Positions 49,765 through 58,637 of a stretch of DNA of 64,000 nucleotides are shown here, piece after piece. The translations under genes and the position numbers were made by a program. Position 1 is the stretch's first letter; each line of letters opens with the position of its first letter. The stretch spans positions 186,001 to 250,000 of the forward strand of contig CAKTVB010000002.1 in NCBI GenBank assembly GCA_934621295.1, read 5' to 3'. The notes below the pieces were generated by a model. It did not search any database. It had not been told where the DNA came from and saw nothing but the letters and a program-made list of their open reading frames with translations. The DNA comes from an uncultured Collinsella sp. GTDB taxonomy: Bacteria > Actinomycetota > Coriobacteriia > Coriobacteriales > Coriobacteriaceae.

Positions 49765-51793
49765 GCGAAGTCTCCTCTTCGATGGTGGTTGAAAGCTCCA
49801 GCCACTCGTCCTCAAGCGCCGGAATCTCTTTTTTCAGTCCGTTATATTCCATGAGAGCCTGATTAAATTTCTCTTGATCGGCATAAAGTTCTTCAGAGGC
49901 CATCAGCTCCATTAACTCATCATAGCGAGCACGATGGGTCTCCAGCTGCTTCTCGACAGTTGCGAGTCGTGTTTTGGTCTTCTTGAGACGTCGATTGAGC
50001 TCTGCTCTCGCCTCGGCTTCGGCACGGCGCTGCTCTTTAGTCTTCTTTCCACCTTCGCGCGTGGGCGCAGCGCTAGTCTCTGGCACATGGGAGCGGCGAA
50101 GCGTTCGCCCCGCTCTGGAATCTGTATGGGCGGCAGGTGCAGGGGTGCTGCTTGAAGAGGCAGCGGCTCGCTGTGCCAACTCGTCGCGTTTATACAGGTA
50201 GTAATCGTAATCGCCATCATAGACGGTCATCTTACCGTCTCGGATATCGATGATACGAGTAGCAACGGCGCGAACAAGGTGTTCGTCGTGACTAATGAGA
50301 ACGATGGTGCCTGGGAAACGCTTGAGCGCATTTTCGAGCATATCGACGGAGTCGATATCAAGATGGTTTGTCGGTTCGTCAAGGCACAGGAGTGCCTCGG
50401 GGGCAACAAGCATCTTAGCGAGGGCAAGACGTGCCTTTTCGCCACCGGAAAGAACGCGAACCTTCTTTTCGATAGCGTCGTTGTCGCTAAAGAGGAAGGC
50501 GCCGAGCAAGCTGCGCTGCTGAGGAACAGTCCATTTTGGGGTGACGGTATCGATTTCTTGGAGAACCGAGTTGTTTTCGTTCATTCCTTCGAGGGCATGC
50601 TGGGCATAGTAGGCAATTCCAACGTTCGTGCCCAGGTCGCGCACTCCGCTCGAAAGGGGCTCAATCCCCGCAAGCATCTTCATGAGCGTAGACTTACCAG
50701 CACCGTTGGGGCCTACGAGCGCTACGTGGTCACCGCGATAGAGTTTGACGTCGAGGTTTTCGTAGATGGTTTTATCCTCATAAGATTTCGAGGCGTTTTC
50801 AAGCGAGACGACCATGTCACCCGAACGCGGCGGATCGGGGAACTTGAAGTCGATATGCTTATGGCCTTCGGGCAGGATAACGAGCTCGCTCTTGATCTGT
50901 TCGATCTTCCTGATGCGCTCCTGAGCCTGCGCGGCCTTGGTGGGCTTATAGCGGAATTTGTCGACAAATACCTGCATATGGGCAATATCACGCTCTTGGG
51001 CGGCGCGCTTTGCACGCATCTGCTCAAGATTGTCCTCGCGCTGCTTGAGGTATGAGCTGTAATTGCCGGTATAGGTGGTAATACGGCGGTTCTCGAGGGC
51101 GGCAACGTGGTCGACACAGGCGTCCATGAATGCACGGTCGTGGCTTACGATGAGGACTGCGCCATCATAATTAGAAATAAAGCCGCGAAGCCATTGAACG
51201 CTTTCGAGATCAAGGTGGTTTGTGGGCTCGTCGAGCAGAAGAAGATCGGGATGGCGGAGAAAAAGCTTAGCAAGTGCGATACGCATCTGCCAGCCTCCAG
51301 AAAACTCCGAACAGGGACGATCGAAATCTTCTGGATGAAAGCCAAGGCCTGAGAGAATCTTCTTCGCATTGCTCTCAATCTCGTAACCACCGAGGTGCTC
51401 AAAGCGGTCCTGGACGCGCCCGTACTCGTCGAGGAGGGACGAAACGTCACCCCCTTTTTCCGAGAGTTCTGCAATCATGCTCTGAAGTTCCTGCGCGCGC
51501 TCCCCCATTTTGCGAATCTCATGTGCCGAGGCAACGACTTCTTGAAGGATGGAGGTGCTGGAGGCAAGGTTTGTTTCCTGCTCGAGGTAGCCCACCTGAG
51601 TATCTTTTGCAAACTGGATAGAACCTCCGTCAGGGGAATCGATGCCCATGATGATCTTGAGCAGCGTTGTCTTGCCCGCTCCGTTAGGTCCTACAAGTGC
51701 ATAGCGCTCCCCTGCATTGATCTGGAAAGAAGCGCCGTTAAGCAATACACGGGCACCAAAGCTCTTTTCGATTTTATCTGCAAGCAGAATCAT
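49751..51793 (-). CDS. ABC-F family ATPase
   Basis: 680 residues: two ABC cassettes on one chain, no membrane segments. Walker A GPNGAGKTT (about 35) and GPNGAGKST (about 350), signature LSGGE/FSGGW and the interdomain arm between them, then a charged C-terminal coiled coil (about 545-680, KKTKEQRRAEAEARAELNRR). This layout is like Uup/YdiF, ribosome-associated factors that deal with stalled translation. It also resembles antibiotic-protection ABC-F, but nothing marks resistance. ATG at 51793 with GAGGATT; the longer frame is unsupported. Confidence 0.9.
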   Translation of the reverse strand: MILLADKIEKSFGARVLLNGASFQINAGERYALVGPNGAGKTTLLKIIMGIDSPDGGSIQFAKDTQVGYLEQETNLASSTSILQEVVASAHEIRKMGERAQELQSMIAELSEKGGDVSSLLDEYGRVQDRFEHLGGYEIESNAKKILSGLGFHPEDFDRPCSEFSGGWQMRIALAKLFLRHPDLLLLDEPTNHLDLESVQWLRGFISNYDGAVLIVSHDRAFMDACVDHVAALENRRITTYTGNYSSYLKQREDNLEQMRAKRAAQERDIAHMQVFVDKFRYKPTKAAQAQERIRKIEQIKSELVILPEGHKHIDFKFPDPPRSGDMVVSLENASKSYEDKTIYENLDVKLYRGDHVALVGPNGAGKSTLMKMLAGIEPLSSGVRDLGTNVGIAYYAQHALEGMNENNSVLQEIDTVTPKWTVPQQRSLLGAFLFSDNDAIEKKVRVLSGGEKARLALAKMLVAPEALLCLDEPTNHLDIDSVDMLENALKRFPGTIVLISHDEHLVRAVATRIIDIRDGKMTVYDGDYDYYLYKRDELAQRAAASSSSTPAPAAHTDSRAGRTLRRSHVPETSAAPTREGGKKTKEQRRAEAEARAELNRRLKKTKTRLATVEKQLETHRARYDELMELMASEELYADQEKFNQALMEYNGLKKEIPALEDEWLELSTTIEEETSRGRA

Positions 51794-51934
51794 GAATCCT
51801 CGCTGAGTGACGTCGTAGAAAACTAGTTTGAGAGCTCGCTCGATTTTAAATCTCGAAAATGAAATATATCGTGCTTGAGCCGTCAAAATCATAGCACATG
51901 GGCCTATTAGGTCTAATTTGGCGCATATCCGGCG

Positions 51935-51970
51935 CAAAAAAGAAAAGGCCAGGACTTGCGTCCTGACCTT
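51935..51970 (-). terminator. Terminator of tRNA-Val
   Basis: Arms AAGGCCAGGAC (51945-51955) and GTCCTGACCTT (51960-51970) with a TTGC loop; T-rich run on the - strand side. It lies ten bases after the tRNA. Confidence 0.9.
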
Positions 51971-51979
51971 AGGTTTCGA

Positions 51980-52054
51980 TGGTGGGCGATACAAGATTCG
52001 AACTTGTGACCCCATCCGTGTGAAGGATATGCTCTACCCCTGAGCCAATCGCCC
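51980..52054 (-). tRNA. tRNA-Val (CAC)
   Basis: 75 bases with encoded CCA. Acceptor GGGCGAT/ATCGCCC, anticodon loop TTCACAC giving anticodon CAC (valine GUG), T arm GTTCGAATC. Own promoter and terminator. Confidence 0.95.
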
Positions 52055-52075
52055 GTGTGCTTTTCAGCGAAATTG

Positions 52076-52104
52076 ATAATACCATGACAGCTCGCTTTGT
52101 CCAA
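52076..52104 (-). promoter_or_regulatory. Promoter of tRNA-Val
   Basis: On the - strand TTGGAC (52099-52104), 17 bases, TATTAT (52076-52081), with TGG before the -10. About 22 bases upstream of the tRNA. Confidence 0.75.
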
Positions 52105-52181
52105 CACTTTTTTAGAAAGTTTGGATCCGGTTGACTCATTTTAGTGAAAGATGGCATCGGATGTCGTCACGAGCCCGCTTT

Positions 52182-52211
52182 AAGCAAAAGGCCGGACACA
52201 TGGTCCGGCCT
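52182..52211 (-). terminator. Terminator of the CAT-anticodon tRNA
   Basis: Arms AGGCCGGAC (52189-52197) and GTCCGGCCT (52203-52211), followed on the - strand by TTTTGCTT. Ten bases after the tRNA. Confidence 0.85.
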
Positions 52212-52220
52212 GCGGTTTCC

Positions 52221-52296
52221 TGGTGGGCCCTCCGGGATTCGAACCCAGAACCCAGGGATTATGAGTCCCCTGCGCTAACCGTTGCGCCAAGAGCCC
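52221..52296 (-). tRNA. tRNA with CAT anticodon (elongator Met or Ile2)
   Basis: 76 bases with encoded CCA. Acceptor GGGCTCT pairs with AGGGCCC (one G-U), anticodon stem GGGGA/TCCCT with loop CTCATAA. The first pair is G1-C72, so it is not the initiator. It could be elongator methionine tRNA or an isoleucine tRNA with lysidine at position 34; I cannot separate these. Confidence 0.9.
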
Positions 52297-52302
52297 GTAT
52301 AG

Positions 52303-52332
52303 CAAAACAGCCTTCGGTTTCCCAAAGGCTGT
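52303..52332 (-). terminator. Terminator of tRNA-Ala
   Basis: Arms ACAGCCTTCGG (52307-52317) and CCAAAGGCTGT (52322-52332), one G-U, loop TTTC; T run toward 52303. It separates tRNA-Ala from the next tRNA, so the latter may depend on read-through or an unseen promoter. Confidence 0.8.
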
Positions 52333-52342
52333 AAAGTGCAAA

Positions 52343-52418
52343 TGGTGGAGACGAGGGGAATCGAACCCCTGACCTCTTGACTGCCAGTCAAGCGCTCTCC
52401 CAGCTGAGCTACGCCCCC
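52343..52418 (-). tRNA. tRNA-Ala (GGC)
   Basis: 76 bases with encoded CCA. Acceptor GGGGGCG/CGTCTCC contains the alanine identity pair G3-U70; anticodon loop CTGGCAG gives anticodon GGC. T arm GGTTCGATTCC. Confidence 0.95.
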
Positions 52419-52434
52419 AAGTGGTGCGGAAATA

Positions 52435-52463
52435 ACTATACGAGAACAAAGACGATGATGCAA
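52435..52463 (-). promoter_or_regulatory. Promoter of tRNA-Ala
   Basis: On the - strand TTGCAT (52458-52463), 17 bases, TATAGT (52435-52440), about 17 bases before the tRNA 5' end. Same -35 hexamer as the tRNA-Pro promoter. Confidence 0.75.
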
Positions 52464-52498
52464 GAAAAAGTTTGAATCATTTTCGAGCCATCAAACAT

Positions 52499-53188
52499 CT
52501 AATTATTCGAACGATTGACGATACTCAAAACGCGCAGGAAGACATTCATGATGTCAACAAACAAATTGCTCGCCATGAGCACGGCATTGGGAACTGTAGG
52601 TGGCACCTGCGTGGCGCAATAGGTGTCCCATCCGATAAAGCATGCAAACAGCGCCACAACAACGTAATCGGTGACGGTCTGGTCGATTCCCATAAACATC
52701 AAGACGATCTCGACCAGGATCACAGCCATAAGGATCCCCAGAAACACACCCGAGACCATAGCGAAGAAGCGCGGGAACAGAACACCGAGGGTACCGAAGA
52801 TGAGAGCAATAGCTGCAGTGGCCGTGAAAGCGATGTTAATCGTGGGCAAATCGGCTGCCATGACCCCGATCGAGGAAATAAAGCCAAACGTCGTTATGAA
52901 GAGAATGAAACCACTCAGTGACATGGGAGCGCTTTGCCGGCTTTGTGCCACGCTCATTAAGATCAAACCACCGATGGTACCAATGAAGGTGATGCCCATA
53001 ACGAAAAAGGCATGGGAGCTTAAGTACATAAGAAAATGTATGTCGCGTGTGATGTAGCAGCCTGCTCCCATGACGCAGAAACCCATGAAAATCAAGGCAG
53101 CAATGATGAAGTTGTATAGGCGTATGGAGATGGTTTTGCCCTCCACAGCACTGTTTTGAATAGGCGAAATGCCGTCGAATTCGTTCAT
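52499..53188 (-). CDS. Bax inhibitor-1 (YccA/BI-1) family membrane protein
   Basis: 229 residues with about seven membrane segments, hydrophilic N-terminus (MNEFDGISPIQNS). Blocks such as FFVMGITFIGTIGG and the C-terminal DTYCATQVPPTVPN then LFVDIMNVFLRVLSIV match the BI-1/TMBIM family; bacterial members such as YccA modulate FtsH, and BsYetJ is a pH-sensitive calcium leak channel. The real role here is unknown. ATG at 53188 chosen because the longer frame runs into proS. It follows proS by 13 bases and is probably co-transcribed. Confidence 0.85.
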   Translation of the reverse strand: MNEFDGISPIQNSAVEGKTISIRLYNFIIAALIFMGFCVMGAGCYITRDIHFLMYLSSHAFFVMGITFIGTIGGLILMSVAQSRQSAPMSLSGFILFITTFGFISSIGVMAADLPTINIAFTATAAIALIFGTLGVLFPRFFAMVSGVFLGILMAVILVEIVLMFMGIDQTVTDYVVVALFACFIGWDTYCATQVPPTVPNAVLMASNLFVDIMNVFLRVLSIVNRSNN

Positions 53189-53201
53189 TCTTAGCTCCAG
53201 A

Positions 53202-54941
53202 CTAAGAGAGCACCTGTTTTGCCTCGCTGACGCGTGCGGCCACAATCGCGGCAGCCTCATCGATAGAAATATCCTCGCGCTCCCCCGTCGCGCGATCTTT
53301 CAGCTCAAACGTACCGTTCTTCAGGCCACGCTTGCCGATGACAATCTGATACGGGAAGCCCATGAGGTCGTTGTCGGCAAATTTGAATCCGGGGCGCTCA
53401 TTGCGATCGTCGACAACAACGTCTAGACCCGCCTCAAGGAGTTCCTGAACGAGCTTGACGGTCGCTGCGGCGCAATCCTCTTTCTTGGGATCAAGAGGAA
53501 TGACGGAAACCTCGTAGGGGGCGACAGAAACAGGCCAGATAATGCCGTTCTCATCATTGTGCTGTTCAACAATGGCCGCAAGCGTGCGGGAAACGCCCAC
53601 TCCATAGCAACCCATGATGAGCGGTTTTTCCTTACCGTCCTCATCCATAAAGGTGGCACCCATAGCCTCGGAATACTTGGTTCCGAGCTGGAAGACCTGA
53701 GACACCTCGATGCCGCGAGCAGCAGAAAGAGGCTTTCCACAATGCGGGCATGGGTCACCAGCGAGAACGGTGACAAGATCGGCCCACTCGTCAACCGTGA
53801 AATCACGATCGGGGCATGCGCCTGTAAAGTGGTAGTCAATTTCATTGGCGCCGCAAGCCCAGCTCTTGGACTCTTTGAGGCTGGAGTCGCAGACGAGCTT
53901 AATACCGGCAGGGAGATTCACCGGGCCAATGAAGCCCTTGAAAAGACCGAACTCCTTGAGCTCTTCATCCGTCATCATGCGATAGTCTTTGCCAAAAACG
54001 TGCTCAGCCTTGCATTCATTGAGCTCATGGTCGCCGGGGATGATTGCAACGACAGGCTTGCCCTCGGAGTCAATGAGAGCAAGCGACTTGCGCGTGCCGT
54101 TTTTGGGGAAACCAAAGAACTCGGCCACGGCCTCGATGGTTCCGAGACCCGGGGTTTCCACCTTCTCAAGCGTTCCGTCGCCAGGACCCTCCGTGACGAC
54201 TACCTTGGTGCTTGCAGCCTCATCATCGGCAGCAAATCCGCAATCATCGCAGTAGACGAGGCTTGCCTCGCCCGCATCGGCAAGCGCCATAAACTCAACC
54301 GAAGTATCGCCACCGATTTCGCCCGAATCGGCAACAACGGGAAGGGCATGAACACCGCAACGAACGCAGATGTTAGCGTACGCTTCCTTCATCTTGTCGT
54401 ATTCCTCCTGCAAGCTTTCTTGCGTAGCGGAGAACGAGTAAGCGTCTTTCATGATGAATTCGCGGCCGCGCATAAGGCCGTAGCGAGGACGGAACTCATC
54501 GCGGAATTTATCCTGGATATGATAGAGATTGACGGGAAGCTGCTTGTAGCTGCGCAGTTCGTTGCGAACGAGAGCCGTAATCGTTTCTTCATGTGTGGGG
54601 CCGAGGACGAATTCGCGGCCGTGACGATCGTCAAAGCGCACGAGTTCCTTTCCATAGGCGTCAATGCGACCGCTTTCACGCCAGAGCTCAGCGTCAACCA
54701 TGATGGGCATCATGAGTTCTTGGGCATCATGGCTGTCCATCTCGTCGCGGACGATATCCTCGATTTTACGAATCGCTCGCCAAGCAAGGGGAAGATACGT
54801 ATAAAGACCAGCTGCTTCCTTGCGAATCATACCGGCGCGAAGAAGCAGACGATGACTTGCAAGTTCGGCCTCCGCGGGGTCTTCCTTGAGCGTAGGTGCA
54901 TAAAGCCTGGACATTTTCATCGCGCGCTTAGTGGTGGCCAC
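53202..54941 (-). CDS. proS: Prolyl-tRNA synthetase
   Basis: 579 residues of the bacterial-type class II enzyme. Catalytic domain with SRLYAPTLKEDPAEAEL, LGPTHEETIT and RYGLMRGREFIMKDAYSF; an inserted editing domain (about 220-400, with IPGDHELNECKAEHVFG) that clears Ala-tRNA; then GCYGVGVSRTLAA (motif 3) and a C-terminal anticodon-binding domain. ATG at 54941 with GAGGAGT upstream. A tRNA-Pro gene lies separately at 35 kb. No T-box leader is seen in the 55 bases before it. Confidence 0.97.
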   Translation of the reverse strand: MATTKRAMKMSRLYAPTLKEDPAEAELASHRLLLRAGMIRKEAAGLYTYLPLAWRAIRKIEDIVRDEMDSHDAQELMMPIMVDAELWRESGRIDAYGKELVRFDDRHGREFVLGPTHEETITALVRNELRSYKQLPVNLYHIQDKFRDEFRPRYGLMRGREFIMKDAYSFSATQESLQEEYDKMKEAYANICVRCGVHALPVVADSGEIGGDTSVEFMALADAGEASLVYCDDCGFAADDEAASTKVVVTEGPGDGTLEKVETPGLGTIEAVAEFFGFPKNGTRKSLALIDSEGKPVVAIIPGDHELNECKAEHVFGKDYRMMTDEELKEFGLFKGFIGPVNLPAGIKLVCDSSLKESKSWACGANEIDYHFTGACPDRDFTVDEWADLVTVLAGDPCPHCGKPLSAARGIEVSQVFQLGTKYSEAMGATFMDEDGKEKPLIMGCYGVGVSRTLAAIVEQHNDENGIIWPVSVAPYEVSVIPLDPKKEDCAAATVKLVQELLEAGLDVVVDDRNERPGFKFADNDLMGFPYQIVIGKRGLKNGTFELKDRATGEREDISIDEAAAIVAARVSEAKQVLS

Positions 54942-54996
54942 GGTTACTCCTCAAAGTAATAGGTTTAATTAACAACTCATCATACCGCAGAGGGTA

Positions 54997-56061
54997 TTAC
55001 AGCTTAGAGATTTCATTCAATAGTTCATCGACGATGGCGTCTTCGGGAATTTTACGGACGATCCCGCCTTGCTTGAACAAAAGGGCACAACCTTTGCCAC
55101 AAGCTACTCCCACGTCGGCATCGCTAGCCTCGCCCGGCCCGTTGACGGCACATCCCATAACCGCAACCGAAACGGGCTTTGTGCAGGAAGTTAAACGCCG
55201 CTCGACTTCGCTTGCAATATCGATGAGGTTGACCTGGCACCTCGCGCAAGTGGGACACGAAATCATCTCGGGACCACGGCGACGCAGGCCGAGCGCCGAA
55301 AGGATGCCCCATGCGACAGGAACCTCTTCGACAGGATCTGCGGTGAGAGAAACACGCATGGTGTCGCCTATGCCTTCGGCGAGCAAAGAGCCGAGCGCTA
55401 TAGAGCTTTTAATGGTCCCCTGACGTATACCTCCTGCCTCTGTAACCCCCAGATGAAGAGGAATCTGGGGCAGTTCCTGTGACAACTTGCGATAAGTATC
55501 GATTGTCGTGTTTACACTATGGGCCTTAGCGGAGAGGACGATGTTTTCGAATCCACGTGATTCGAAATGCTCGACGAATCGCATTGCAGAGGAGACGAGT
55601 TTTTCGGATTGCGTAAGGTCGGCACGCTCCAAAAGGTCTTTTTCGATTGATCCGGCATTTACGCCGATACGAATCGCCGCGCCCATTGAGCCTGCCTTGT
55701 CGAGAATCGCATCGACTTTATCCCAAGATCCAATGTTGCCCGGATTGATTCGCAGCTTTGCAGCGCCAGCATCGAGCGCGCCGAGAGCAAGACGGTAATC
55801 AAAATGAATGTCGGCGACGATTGGAACGGGGCTCTCACTGCAGATATCGCGAAAGCTCTTCAGCGCCTCCCTGGTTGGAACTGAAACGCGTACGATATCG
55901 CATCCTGCTTTTGCAAGTTGGTTGACTTGCTCCAAAGTAGCGCTGACGTTCACCGTGGGGGTGCAGGTCATGGATTGAACAACGACGGGCGCTCCCCCGC
56001 CAATGGTGACGTTGCCCACGTGCACCGGGCGTGTTAGGTTACGTGCAATAGATTCAGCCAT
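54997..56061 (-). CDS. ispG: 4-hydroxy-3-methylbut-2-en-1-yl diphosphate synthase
   Basis: 354-residue IspG of the MEP pathway: TIM barrel (GGGAPVVVQSMTCTPT, ADIHFDYRLAL, RINPGNIG) followed by the reductase-like domain with Fe-S cysteines in CPTCARCQVN and the GCAVNGPGEASDAD motif. It turns MEcPP into HMBPP, the substrate of IspH encoded at 44 kb. ATG at 56061 lies nine bases after rseP. dxr-rseP-ispG is the common bacterial order. Confidence 0.97.
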   Translation of the reverse strand: MAESIARNLTRPVHVGNVTIGGGAPVVVQSMTCTPTVNVSATLEQVNQLAKAGCDIVRVSVPTREALKSFRDICSESPVPIVADIHFDYRLALGALDAGAAKLRINPGNIGSWDKVDAILDKAGSMGAAIRIGVNAGSIEKDLLERADLTQSEKLVSSAMRFVEHFESRGFENIVLSAKAHSVNTTIDTYRKLSQELPQIPLHLGVTEAGGIRQGTIKSSIALGSLLAEGIGDTMRVSLTADPVEEVPVAWGILSALGLRRRGPEMISCPTCARCQVNLIDIASEVERRLTSCTKPVSVAVMGCAVNGPGEASDADVGVACGKGCALLFKQGGIVRKIPEDAIVDELLNEISKL

Positions 56062-56070
56062 GGGTGCTCC

Positions 56071-57435
56071 TTAGAAGAATCGAAGGATATCGGCTCGAAG
56101 CATATATAAAAATAGCAGGGCGAATATGGCTATGCCGCCATAAGAGATAATCGTCTGAACTCGAATTGAGACCTCCTTGCGTCTAATGCGCTGGATGATC
56201 TCGATAACAAGTTTTCCACCATCGAGCGGTGGGATGGGAAGCAGATTCATCAAGCCAAGCGAGAGCGAGATAAGACCGGCAAACGTCAAGAAAGTCGCTG
56301 GGCCCGCTGCTGCGGCTTGGGCAGACAGTATTGAAATACCAACAATGGACGTCGATTGGTCGAGCACCTGCATTGTTTGCGTTGGAATGAGGAGCTGGGC
56401 GACGCCAGCCGCGGTCTGTGCGACATATGCGAACGAAAGGCGAGCCGAGTCAACGATATTGAACCTGATGTGCTCAGTAGTAGCATATATGCCGAGCTTT
56501 CCGTCATCGAGCGTCACGTCGACCGTATGCTGCTCCTCCTCATGCTCGTAAACGATGGAAATGGAGGCGTTTGGATCCTTTTGTTCATGTTCTTGCAGAC
56601 AGGTGACGAGGTCAGTCCAGGTATTAACTTCGACGTTATCAATCTGCAAGATTCGGTCACCAGCCGCGATCCCCGCTTCCGCCGCAGGTGAGCTTTCGAT
56701 GACTTTGCCGATACGGTTGATATCCTGAGGAACCGTGAAGCCGATAAGCGAGTAAACGCTCATGAGCAGCAGCATTCCAGCGATGATATTTACAAGGATT
56801 CCTGCCAAGAGAATGAAAGCTCTGCGGGGAAAAGAAGCGCCATCGTAGGTGCGACCCTTCTCTTGTTTGAAGAGCTCGGCGGCGCCGATATTACCCGACC
56901 AGGGTTCTCCCTCGGTCGTTGCATGTTCTTTGTCGAATGCTTTTCCATCCAAAACGGTGTTGCCCATACGGTCGCGAGCCACCGTAGCGTACGTTTCGGG
57001 GTAATAGGCGCGAGATCGATTGTCGTCCCCTTCGTAAACGGGGGCAATGGATCCCCAACTCATGAGCATGATGCAGGCTTTGAGGACTTCTTCGGAATCG
57101 AGAGCAAGAGTCTCAGCAATTTCTTGAACTGAGGCTTTTCCGCAGCGGTTGATTTCACGTAAAACGTCTGAAGCGTTGGGCGAGTCATCGTGCTCCATGC
57201 CGCAGATGGCGGCATAGCCTCCCAACAGAAGCGGCGTGATGCCGAAAAGGGTCCCGCATCGACGCGAACGGTGCGCTAAGCGAAAGCGGCAAGGGAGTCC
57301 AAGAAAGAACTCGCTCACCCGAACGCCGCACGCGCGCGCAGCAAGGAAATGTCCGCCCTCATGGATAAATACGAGAACCGATAGAAGTAAAAGACCCCAA
57401 AAGATTGAGGCAATAAATGACGGGAGGTTAGGCAT
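56071..57435 (-). CDS. rseP: RseP-type site-2 protease with an inserted HTH-like segment
   Basis: 454 residues. Zinc motif HEGGH at 25-29, GGY at about 72-74, one PDZ domain (about 245-310: IESSPAAEAGIAAGDRILQI) and the second metal motif NLLPIPPLDGG near residue 400. Between the first part and the FPRRAFILLAGILVNI helix lies an insert of about 110 residues (82-195) whose first half (ASDVLREINRCGKASVQEI then TLALDSEEVLKACIMLMSWG) looks like a winged helix. Regular RseP proteins lack this. Family role: cleaving anti-sigma factors or signal peptides inside the membrane. Sits between dxr and ispG. Confidence 0.88.
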   Translation of the reverse strand: MPNLPSFIASIFWGLLLLSVLVFIHEGGHFLAARACGVRVSEFFLGLPCRFRLAHRSRRCGTLFGITPLLLGGYAAICGMEHDDSPNASDVLREINRCGKASVQEIAETLALDSEEVLKACIMLMSWGSIAPVYEGDDNRSRAYYPETYATVARDRMGNTVLDGKAFDKEHATTEGEPWSGNIGAAELFKQEKGRTYDGASFPRRAFILLAGILVNIIAGMLLLMSVYSLIGFTVPQDINRIGKVIESSPAAEAGIAAGDRILQIDNVEVNTWTDLVTCLQEHEQKDPNASISIVYEHEEEQHTVDVTLDDGKLGIYATTEHIRFNIVDSARLSFAYVAQTAAGVAQLLIPTQTMQVLDQSTSIVGISILSAQAAAAGPATFLTFAGLISLSLGLMNLLPIPPLDGGKLVIEIIQRIRRKEVSIRVQTIISYGGIAIFALLFLYMLRADILRFF

Positions 57436-57446
57436 GTGGACTCCGG

Positions 57447-58637
57447 TTATCGACGTGAGATCCGGTCGAGTGCGCGTTGCGCCTGGATGCGAGCCCAGGC
57501 ATCAGTCTCTGAAAGCTGATCGAGCGAATACACAGGGCTGTTGTCATGTTGGTCCATCGCATATTCGACGATGACATCAATATCGGTGAACGAGCATCGA
57601 TCATGAAGGAAGGCGTCGACGGCAACCTCGTTTGCAGCGTTGAGCACACAGGGAAGCGTTCCACCCTCTCGCCCCGCAATATCGGCAAGTTTCAGACATC
57701 TGAATGTATCGATATCGGGCTCTCCAAAAGAAAGAGACATGAGCTGCGTAAAGTCAAGACGCGGCGAGGGGCTTTCCCAGCGAGCAGGATATGAGAGCGC
57801 ATATTGAATAGGGATACGCATGTCGGAAGCGCCGAGATGCGCCATAACCGAGCCATCAACATATTCGACCATCGAATGGATTTTCGCCTCACGGTGAATC
57901 ACGACGTTGACGAAATCCATGTCGACATGGAAGAGGTGAAGAGCTTCGATTCGCTCAAGACCCTTGTTCATAAGTGTCGCAGAATCGATGGAAATCTTGG
58001 CGCCCATATTCCATGCAGGATGCGCAAGGGCCTGTTTTACCGTCACCTTAGAAAGCTCCGAGCGGGTTTTTCCAAAAAAGGGACCACCGGAGCAGGTAAG
58101 CCAGATGCAGTGTGCATCCTTGGGATTTTCTCCTTGATAGCACTGAAAGATCGCAGCATGCTCAGAATCGACGGGAAGCAGCATGCCCGGTCGTGCCATG
58201 GGCATCAAAAGATCGCCGCCAACGACAAGCGATTCTTTGTTTGCCAAAGCGAGCTGTTTTCCACACGCTAGAACTGCGGCGCTAGCAGAAAGGCCTGCAA
58301 CGCCAACAATAGCCACAAGGACCTCATCAACATCGTCAAAAAGGCAGATATCTACAGCGGCGCGAGCGCCCGTGTAGAGCTTCGTATCCCGTGGAAGATC
58401 TTCGAGTATTGGGTCGCAAGCGTGCTGCGGATCGGTAACAGCAATGCGCTTAACGTCAAACTCGCGAGCCGCTGCAACGAGCTCTTCGGTGCTGCCGTGA
58501 GCAGAAAGGGCTACAACCTCAAGTTTGTCTGCATGCTGACGGCAAACATCAAGCGTCTGCCGCCCGATAGAACCCGTGCAACCGAGTACGGCAATGCGCT
58601 TGCGATCAGCATCTTGAGCCGAGCGTAGCATTGCCAT
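57447..58637 (-). CDS. dxr: 1-deoxy-D-xylulose 5-phosphate reductoisomerase
   Basis: 396 residues. NADPH motif VLGCTGSIGRQTLDV at about 18-32, metal/substrate segments LPVDSEHAAIFQC, TCSGGPFFGK and LMNKGLERIEALHLF, and a C-terminal helical domain. It commits DXP to MEP synthesis. ATG at 58637 overlaps the cdsA stop by one base (TAATG); another ATG at 58631 is possible. The cdsA-dxr-rseP-ispG order is common. Confidence 0.97.
   Translation of the reverse strand: MAMLRSAQDADRKRIAVLGCTGSIGRQTLDVCRQHADKLEVVALSAHGSTEELVAAAREFDVKRIAVTDPQHACDPILEDLPRDTKLYTGARAAVDICLFDDVDEVLVAIVGVAGLSASAAVLACGKQLALANKESLVVGGDLLMPMARPGMLLPVDSEHAAIFQCYQGENPKDAHCIWLTCSGGPFFGKTRSELSKVTVKQALAHPAWNMGAKISIDSATLMNKGLERIEALHLFHVDMDFVNVVIHREAKIHSMVEYVDGSVMAHLGASDMRIPIQYALSYPARWESPSPRLDFTQLMSLSFGEPDIDTFRCLKLADIAGREGGTLPCVLNAANEVAVDAFLHDRCSFTDIDVIVEYAMDQHDNSPVYSLDQLSETDAWARIQAQRALDRISRR

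Noticed and set aside
49751..51793. Antibiotic-resistance ABC-F (target protection) role
   Set aside because: The C-terminal coiled coil and housekeeping neighbours fit Uup/YdiF-type factors; nothing links it to a resistance locus.
51794..52015. Upstream extension of the ABC-F reading frame
   Set aside because: The extra residues overlap the tRNA-Val terminator and tRNA; the ATG at 51793 has a proper ribosome site.
51980..52418. tRNA cluster as an integration hotspot
   Set aside because: The three tRNAs are each followed by a terminator and normal genes; no partial tRNA repeats or foreign genes are seen.
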